Shown here in pieces: positions 45,633 through 51,286 of a stretch of DNA of 51,286 nt (its first letter is position 1; each line of letters begins with the position of its first letter). The notes beneath the pieces were generated by a model. It was not told where the DNA came from. It did no database searches and saw only the letters and a list, made by a program, of their open reading frames with translations. The position numbers were made by a program, and so were the translations under genes. The DNA comes from an uncultured Verrucomicrobia subdivision 3 bacterium (GTDB taxonomy: Bacteria; Verrucomicrobiota; Verrucomicrobiia; Limisphaerales; DASXHY01): contig CALBZA010000067.1 of the NCBI GenBank assembly GCA_937890005.1, positions 1 to 51,286 of the forward strand, in the 5' to 3' direction.

Positions 45633-45785
45633 CGGCGAAAACTGGTGGGTCGGTTTGCGACCGTCGTCACGGTCTTTAACGAGTCGAACCCTTCGTCAGC
45701 AGGATTCAGCGATAGACGATTGGTTCTCAGCTCAGCTCTCAGCTGTAGGCTCTCGGTTCTCGGCTATTGGCTATAGGCTATAGGC
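45633..45785. repeat. Flank of the CRISPR array with simple tandem motifs
   Basis: Between the last kinase gene and the first repeat lie short reiterated strings, such as CTCAGCTCAGCTCTCAGCTG (45727-45746), and GGCTATTGGCTATAGGCTAT (45762 onward, with a further GGCTAT). No promoter or AT-rich leader is evident. If the array reads on the minus strand this is its trailer side. Confidence 0.5.
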
Positions 45786-45821
45786 TATTCCAACGGGCCG
45801 CGATCTTTCGAACGCGGAAAC
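45786..45821 (+). CRISPR. Degenerate terminal CRISPR repeat
   Basis: This is the left-most unit. Against the 36-nt consensus it shows about seven mismatches (or one shifted base plus a few substitutions), but keeps CTTTCGAACGCGGAAAC at its right half. All other 74 repeats look identical. Degeneration normally marks the old, leader-distal end. Confidence 0.85.
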
Positions 45822-48526
45822 ATGGAGAACACATCGGCAACATCATCAAGGCGTTTGGGCTTCAACGGGGCCGCGTTCTTTCGAGCGCGGAAACCGGCGG
45901 ATTGCAGCGGAAGATCAGGTTCCTTTCACCGCTTCAACGGGGCCGCGTTCTTTCGAGCGCGGAAACTTTCCGTGTTCGACTGTAACATATCCCGCATGTC
46001 GCAGCTTCAACGGGGCCGCGTTCTTTCGAGCGCGGAAACAGAGCGAGCTCCCTGGCGTTGTGGGTGTCGATGATGCTTCAACGGGGCCGCGTTCTTTCGA
46101 GCGCGGAAACGAGCAGGGGGTGGCCGATGATGAGTATACCGCAGCCGCTTCAACGGGGCCGCGTTCTTTCGAGCGCGGAAACCAGCGCGGAAGACGTGGC
46201 ATTGCAGGGCGCTCTCGCGCTTCAACGGGGCCGCGTTCTTTCGAGCGCGGAAACTATCTGTTTCGGCAGCAGGTATCGAGCGGAGTTCGTGCTTCAACGG
46301 GGCCGCGTTCTTTCGAGCGCGGAAACTCGCTTGGGCGAGGCACGTTGTTCGATACATTACATACGCTTCAACGGGGCCGCGTTCTTTCGAGCGCGGAAAC
46401 GCTCGATCTCGCGCGGGATGCAAGCCGCGGCATCGGCGCTTCAACGGGGCCGCGTTCTTTCGAGCGCGGAAACTGGGCAAAAATATCTGGACGCGGTGAT
46501 GTATGTCAGGGCTTCAACGGGGCCGCGTTCTTTCGAGCGCGGAAACAGCGGACAACGCAAAGGAAACCATTTCCCGCTGTTTGCTTCAACGGGGCCGCGT
46601 TCTTTCGAGCGCGGAAACTATAATCTATAACATATGAGCGCACAAAGACGAATTGCTTCAACGGGGCCGCGTTCTTTCGAGCGCGGAAACCTAAGCACAC
46701 ATTGCACACATAGCACACGGAGGCGGCGCTTCAACGGGGCCGCGTTCTTTCGAGCGCGGAAACCGTTTGTGTCTTGCGACTCATCCACAAAAACAGAATC
46801 GCTTCAACGGGGCCGCGTTCTTTCGAGCGCGGAAACCTATCTTTTCAAATACCGTTCGCGCCTGTGGCGGGCGGCTTCAACGGGGCCGCGTTCTTTCGAG
46901 CGCGGAAACCCGCCGACAAGGCAAAGGCTGAGGCGGCGAAGTAAGCCGCTTCAACGGGGCCGCGTTCTTTCGAGCGCGGAAACCAGCGAGCGTGAATGGC
47001 CGTTGCCGCGCCAACGTGATGCTTCAACGGGGCCGCGTTCTTTCGAGCGCGGAAACCGGGCGACCGCCTTTTTACGCAGCGTCCGGATACTTAGCTTCAA
47101 CGGGGCCGCGTTCTTTCGAGCGCGGAAACCTGGCTTCTGTGTGACATCCTTGAGCGATGGCTCAACGCTTCAACGGGGCCGCGTTCTTTCGAGCGCGGAA
47201 ACCGGCCGCTTCGCTCTCCGGTCGTAGTAAACATGGAACAGCTTCAACGGGGCCGCGTTCTTTCGAGCGCGGAAACCCGTCGGGATCCGCACGCCCGATC
47301 TGGCGCGCCTGCTGGCTTCAACGGGGCCGCGTTCTTTCGAGCGCGGAAACAATAACAAATAGCTCACACATGACAGCCGAAATTACAGGCTTCAACGGGG
47401 CCGCGTTCTTTCGAGCGCGGAAACCCATCGTTCGGCTGTGCTGATCTGCGAGATGATAGTGCTTCAACGGGGCCGCGTTCTTTCGAGCGCGGAAACATGC
47501 CCGAGAAGTGCTGGCGTTCATTGACGGGAGGCTGCTTCAACGGGGCCGCGTTCTTTCGAGCGCGGAAACCCGAGCTGGCCCTGTGCGCTCAAACAGGGCG
47601 AGAAGAGCTTCAACGGGGCCGCGTTCTTTCGAGCGCGGAAACTTAACGCCGGGGCTTCGGCCCCGGCAAAATGACATGAGCTTCAACGGGGCCGCGTTCT
47701 TTCGAGCGCGGAAACATTCATGCCGGTGAGGTTTCTGTTCCTGACAGCGTAATTGCTTCAACGGGGCCGCGTTCTTTCGAGCGCGGAAACATGGGAATAC
47801 GAAGTAGATACATTTGAATTTAATGTGGCTTCAACGGGGCCGCGTTCTTTCGAGCGCGGAAACCGCGCAGGCCGGGGAACACGTCTTTGGCCAGCGCAAG
47901 CTTCAACGGGGCCGCGTTCTTTCGAGCGCGGAAACTTCGCCCTGCCTCTTCGAGCGCTTCCTTGCCGCGTTGCTTCAACGGGGCCGCGTTCTTTCGAGCG
48001 CGGAAACCCGACGGCGCCAGCGGTCAGCATCGCCCCGGCCGCAACCGCTTCAACGGGGCCGCGTTCTTTCGAGCGCGGAAACTCGCTCAGGAACGACTCC
48101 GAATTCACGGCCTTCTTGAACTCGGCTTCAACGGGGCCGCGTTCTTTCGAGCGCGGAAACAGGAGCTGACGATTGCCGAACGGTGGATGAAGGTGCAGCT
48201 TCAACGGGGCCGCGTTCTTTCGAGCGCGGAAACGCTACATCCTATCGCTCTGCGTGCGCCAATAGCAGAGGCTTCAACGGGGCCGCGTTCTTTCGAGCGC
48301 GGAAACCGTCCTTTTCCAGTGAGATGTCGATGATGATTCTCATGCTTCAACGGGGCCGCGTTCTTTCGAGCGCGGAAACGAAATTGCGGGCGTGCTGAAC
48401 GTCGTCGCAAAGCTGGTGCTTCAACGGGGCCGCGTTCTTTCGAGCGCGGAAACTAGAAAGTTAAGAATGGCAGAAGTAGTCGTTGGTTTGGCTTCAACGG
48501 GGCCGCGTTCTTTCGAGCGCGGAAAC

Positions 48527-49148
48527 AGCGCGATAAAAGAAATAGAAAACTTGTGAATTTAGAGCTTCAACGGGGCCGCGTTCTTTCGAGCGCGGAAACC
48601 CGCATCGAACTGGCAATAGACGACAACGGAATGATGCTTCAACGGGGCCGCGTTCTTTCGAGCGCGGAAACAAGATTGAGCGTGCCGTCAGTGGCGAACA
48701 ATCCAAGGCTTCAACGGGGCCGCGTTCTTTCGAGCGCGGAAACCGGATTGCCTTGTAACGGATCGGAGCGACTCCATTTTTGCTTCAACGGGGCCGCGTT
48801 CTTTCGAGCGCGGAAACTAAACGCCCCAGACGCGCGGGATGCCGCCGCCCTTGATGCTTCAACGGGGCCGCGTTCTTTCGAGCGCGGAAACAAATGGCAT
48901 GGGTGGGGCTATCGCCCTCTCGGCTGGAGGCTTCAACGGGGCCGCGTTCTTTCGAGCGCGGAAACTTTCATCGATTCAGCCAAAAATCAATTTTTAGACA
49001 CTCGCTTCAACGGGGCCGCGTTCTTTCGAGCGCGGAAACGGTTGCTTCGCAATGGAATCCCCGCACGAATTGAAGGTGCTTCAACGGGGCCGCGTTCTTT
49101 CGAGCGCGGAAACACTAACACATAAGTTTCGAGCCGCCCCGGAGAGGT
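48527..49148. repeat. Duplicated spacer block, copy 1 (nine spacers)
   Basis: Nine consecutive spacers (48527-48563 through 49114-49148) with their repeats recur identically 876 bp further right. Three different spacers (49185-49220, 49257-49294, 49331-49366) lie between the two copies. Confidence 0.95.
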
Positions 49149-49402
49149 GCTTCAACGGGGCCGCGTTCTTTCGAGCGCGGAAACCACTCCGGAGAACGAG
49201 GCTTTCGCGCGGCAGTTCATGCTTCAACGGGGCCGCGTTCTTTCGAGCGCGGAAACATGGCGAGGACGCCTTGCCGATGCTGAAATGTGGTTGCGCTTCA
49301 ACGGGGCCGCGTTCTTTCGAGCGCGGAAACGACGGCGTATAGAGGGTTTTTGAGAATCCTTTTCTGGCTTCAACGGGGCCGCGTTCTTTCGAGCGCGGAA
49401 AC

Positions 49403-50024
49403 AGCGCGATAAAAGAAATAGAAAACTTGTGAATTTAGAGCTTCAACGGGGCCGCGTTCTTTCGAGCGCGGAAACCCGCATCGAACTGGCAATAGACGAC
49501 AACGGAATGATGCTTCAACGGGGCCGCGTTCTTTCGAGCGCGGAAACAAGATTGAGCGTGCCGTCAGTGGCGAACAATCCAAGGCTTCAACGGGGCCGCG
49601 TTCTTTCGAGCGCGGAAACCGGATTGCCTTGTAACGGATCGGAGCGACTCCATTTTTGCTTCAACGGGGCCGCGTTCTTTCGAGCGCGGAAACTAAACGC
49701 CCCAGACGCGCGGGATGCCGCCGCCCTTGATGCTTCAACGGGGCCGCGTTCTTTCGAGCGCGGAAACAAATGGCATGGGTGGGGCTATCGCCCTCTCGGC
49801 TGGAGGCTTCAACGGGGCCGCGTTCTTTCGAGCGCGGAAACTTTCATCGATTCAGCCAAAAATCAATTTTTAGACACTCGCTTCAACGGGGCCGCGTTCT
49901 TTCGAGCGCGGAAACGGTTGCTTCGCAATGGAATCCCCGCACGAATTGAAGGTGCTTCAACGGGGCCGCGTTCTTTCGAGCGCGGAAACACTAACACATA
50001 AGTTTCGAGCCGCCCCGGAGAGGT
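49403..50024. repeat. Duplicated spacer block, copy 2 (nine spacers)
   Basis: Identical to 48527-49148 at an offset of 876 bp, equal to twelve repeat-spacer units. After this copy the array continues with different spacers (from 50061) instead of the three that follow copy 1. Confidence 0.95.
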
Positions 50025-51215
50025 GCTTCAACGGGGCCGCGTTCTTTCGAGCGCGGAAACACGCCTCGTGTTTGGCAAGCGCACCGGAGCCGAACCGGCT
50101 TCAACGGGGCCGCGTTCTTTCGAGCGCGGAAACAACAAACCAGCAACCGCAACAGCAACGAAAGGTTTCGCTTCAACGGGGCCGCGTTCTTTCGAGCGCG
50201 GAAACCGTGAACGCGGCGGGATTACTTCCTTGGTTGCCAATGGCTTCAACGGGGCCGCGTTCTTTCGAGCGCGGAAACGAGTTGTTACAGAAGACGCCTA
50301 CACGGAAGCCTACGGCTTCAACGGGGCCGCGTTCTTTCGAGCGCGGAAACCGACAAAGCCCGTCAGGACAAGGGGGTAAAATGAAAGCTTCAACGGGGCC
50401 GCGTTCTTTCGAGCGCGGAAACTCTGCCGATCTGATCATTTACAAGCAGAAGTTGACCGGCTTCAACGGGGCCGCGTTCTTTCGAGCGCGGAAACAAGCC
50501 TATGTAGAGAACATCCGGCGCAAGCTGGGCGTTGCTTCAACGGGGCCGCGTTCTTTCGAGCGCGGAAACGAGGCGATTAAAAAATACCCTCTCACAAAAG
50601 ATATTGCTTCAACGGGGCCGCGTTCTTTCGAGCGCGGAAACTATCCCCCGAAAAATCACGAGGGACACTTGCGCGAAGCTTCAACGGGGCCGCGTTCTTT
50701 CGAGCGCGGAAACGAACTTGCCTCAAATAAGGGAGGTTCCCGCTATTGGGCTTCAACGGGGCCGCGTTCTTTCGAGCGCGGAAACTTTGGACGGAAATAC
50801 GCTGTGCCTCGTCGAGGATAAGCTTCAACGGGGCCGCGTTCTTTCGAGCGCGGAAACTAAACCCAAAACAAAAAAAACAAAGAAAAACAAATGCTTCAAC
50901 GGGGCCGCGTTCTTTCGAGCGCGGAAACAAAAAGGAGGGGTGCGGGGAGGATTCAGGAAACAAAGCTTCAACGGGGCCGCGTTCTTTCGAGCGCGGAAAC
51001 CTGCGTGTGTTAGCTTCAGCAAAGCGGGGTCCAGCAGCTTCAACGGGGCCGCGTTCTTTCGAGCGCGGAAACAGCCAGAGGCACGTTGCCTTTGTCTCGC
51101 CGTGCCCGCTTCAACGGGGCCGCGTTCTTTCGAGCGCGGAAACAATACGACTTTGGCGTAAAATATACTTTTGGGCAGAGCTTCAACGGGGCCGCGTTCT
51201 TTCGAGCGCGGAAAC

Positions 51216-51286
51216 AGCATTCGCAGAACGACAATATAGGTCATCCGAAGTTATTCATGGGATGCGGGCGGGTGGACTGGAGAACC
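51216..51286. promoter_or_regulatory. Right flank of the CRISPR array, possible leader start
   Basis: After the last repeat no further repeat occurs in the remaining 71 bp. Read on the minus strand, TATATT (51232-51237) lies about 16 bp before the first repeat and could be a -10 box of a leader promoter. Only a fragment of the putative leader is visible. Confidence 0.35.

Larger units (their letters stand above)
45786..51215 (-). CRISPR. CRISPR array, 75 repeats and 74 spacers
   Basis: The 36-nt repeat begins (plus strand) GCTTCAACGGGGCCGCG and ends TTCGAGCGCGGAAAC. Its core folds as CCGCGTTC-TTTC-GAGCGCGG, an 8-bp stem including one G-T pair. I counted 75 repeats, starting at 45786 and 45859 and ending with 51180-51215. 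Spacers are 35-39 nt, with one of 42 nt (48083-48124). Nine spacers occur twice. No cas genes are present. The minus-strand reading, starting GTTTCC and ending GTTGAAGC, resembles usual repeat ends (..TTGAAAC handles), and the degenerate repeat is at the left. I infer that the leader is to the right and transcription is leftward. Type cannot be assigned safely from the repeat alone. Confidence 0.97.

Noticed and set aside
45822..51244. Dozens of open frames on both strands through the array with peptide repeats such as QRGRVLSSAET or FPRSKERGPVEA
   Set aside because: They are translations of the stop-free CRISPR repeat with random spacer sequence between; they occur in all six frames and have no start signals.

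Overview
The window looks like a chromosomal piece of a Gram-negative bacterium of the PVC group, most likely a verrucomicrobion. This is an inference from gene content: an outer-membrane economy of OprP-like porin, TonB receptor and two-partner secretion; a XylR-type regulator next to a DUF5107-TPR protein and a sugar porter; an ECF sigma factor with LTxxQ periplasmic proteins; an octaheme cytochrome fused to TPRs; and a scarcity of good Shine-Dalgarno sites. There is no marker gene to fix the taxon.

Layout. 1-701 carries no convincing gene, but holds the 5' part of a tRNA-Leu and two near-identical palindromes. 702-5847 (+) has a DNA-repair methyltransferase, a CPx-type metal ATPase and a lipoprotein prolyl oligopeptidase. 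5862-8131 (-) is an envelope-stress or metal-response block: a DHp-only kinase-like protein, a Spy-like protein, an ECF sigma factor, a putative anti-sigma factor and a CnrX/CpxP-like sensor. 8294-10463 is acetolactate synthase (ilvB) behind a textbook attenuator: a leader peptide with five consecutive Val codons followed by a terminator and an alternative antiterminator. 10464-12824 (-) is an octaheme cytochrome with TPRs. 13107-15115 is a sulfur-assimilation group (YezD-like, M14 peptidase-like, cysK).

15141-28405 is a long envelope block: OprP/O-like porin, two small proteins, two exported proteins (one PstS-like), a TpsB transporter with three POTRA domains, a 1342-residue TpsA haemagglutinin-like exoprotein, and ExbB-ExbD-TonB-ExbD, with the last six genes tightly packed. 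28638-34918 is a sugar-use group (XylR/AraC regulator, DUF5107-TPR protein, MFS sugar porter). 35473-45632 is a signalling block of four multidomain kinases, a small TonB-dependent receptor and a YfiR protein. The kinase next to YfiR has a YfiN-like sensor half but a histidine-kinase output half.

45786-51215 is a CRISPR array of 75 repeats and 74 spacers. 74 repeats look identical and the left-most is degenerate. Nine consecutive spacers occur twice, 876 bp apart, with three different spacers between the copies, suggesting recombination between diverged arrays. No cas gene is in the window. Repeat ends and the degenerate left repeat suggest the leader is on the right and the array is transcribed on the minus strand.
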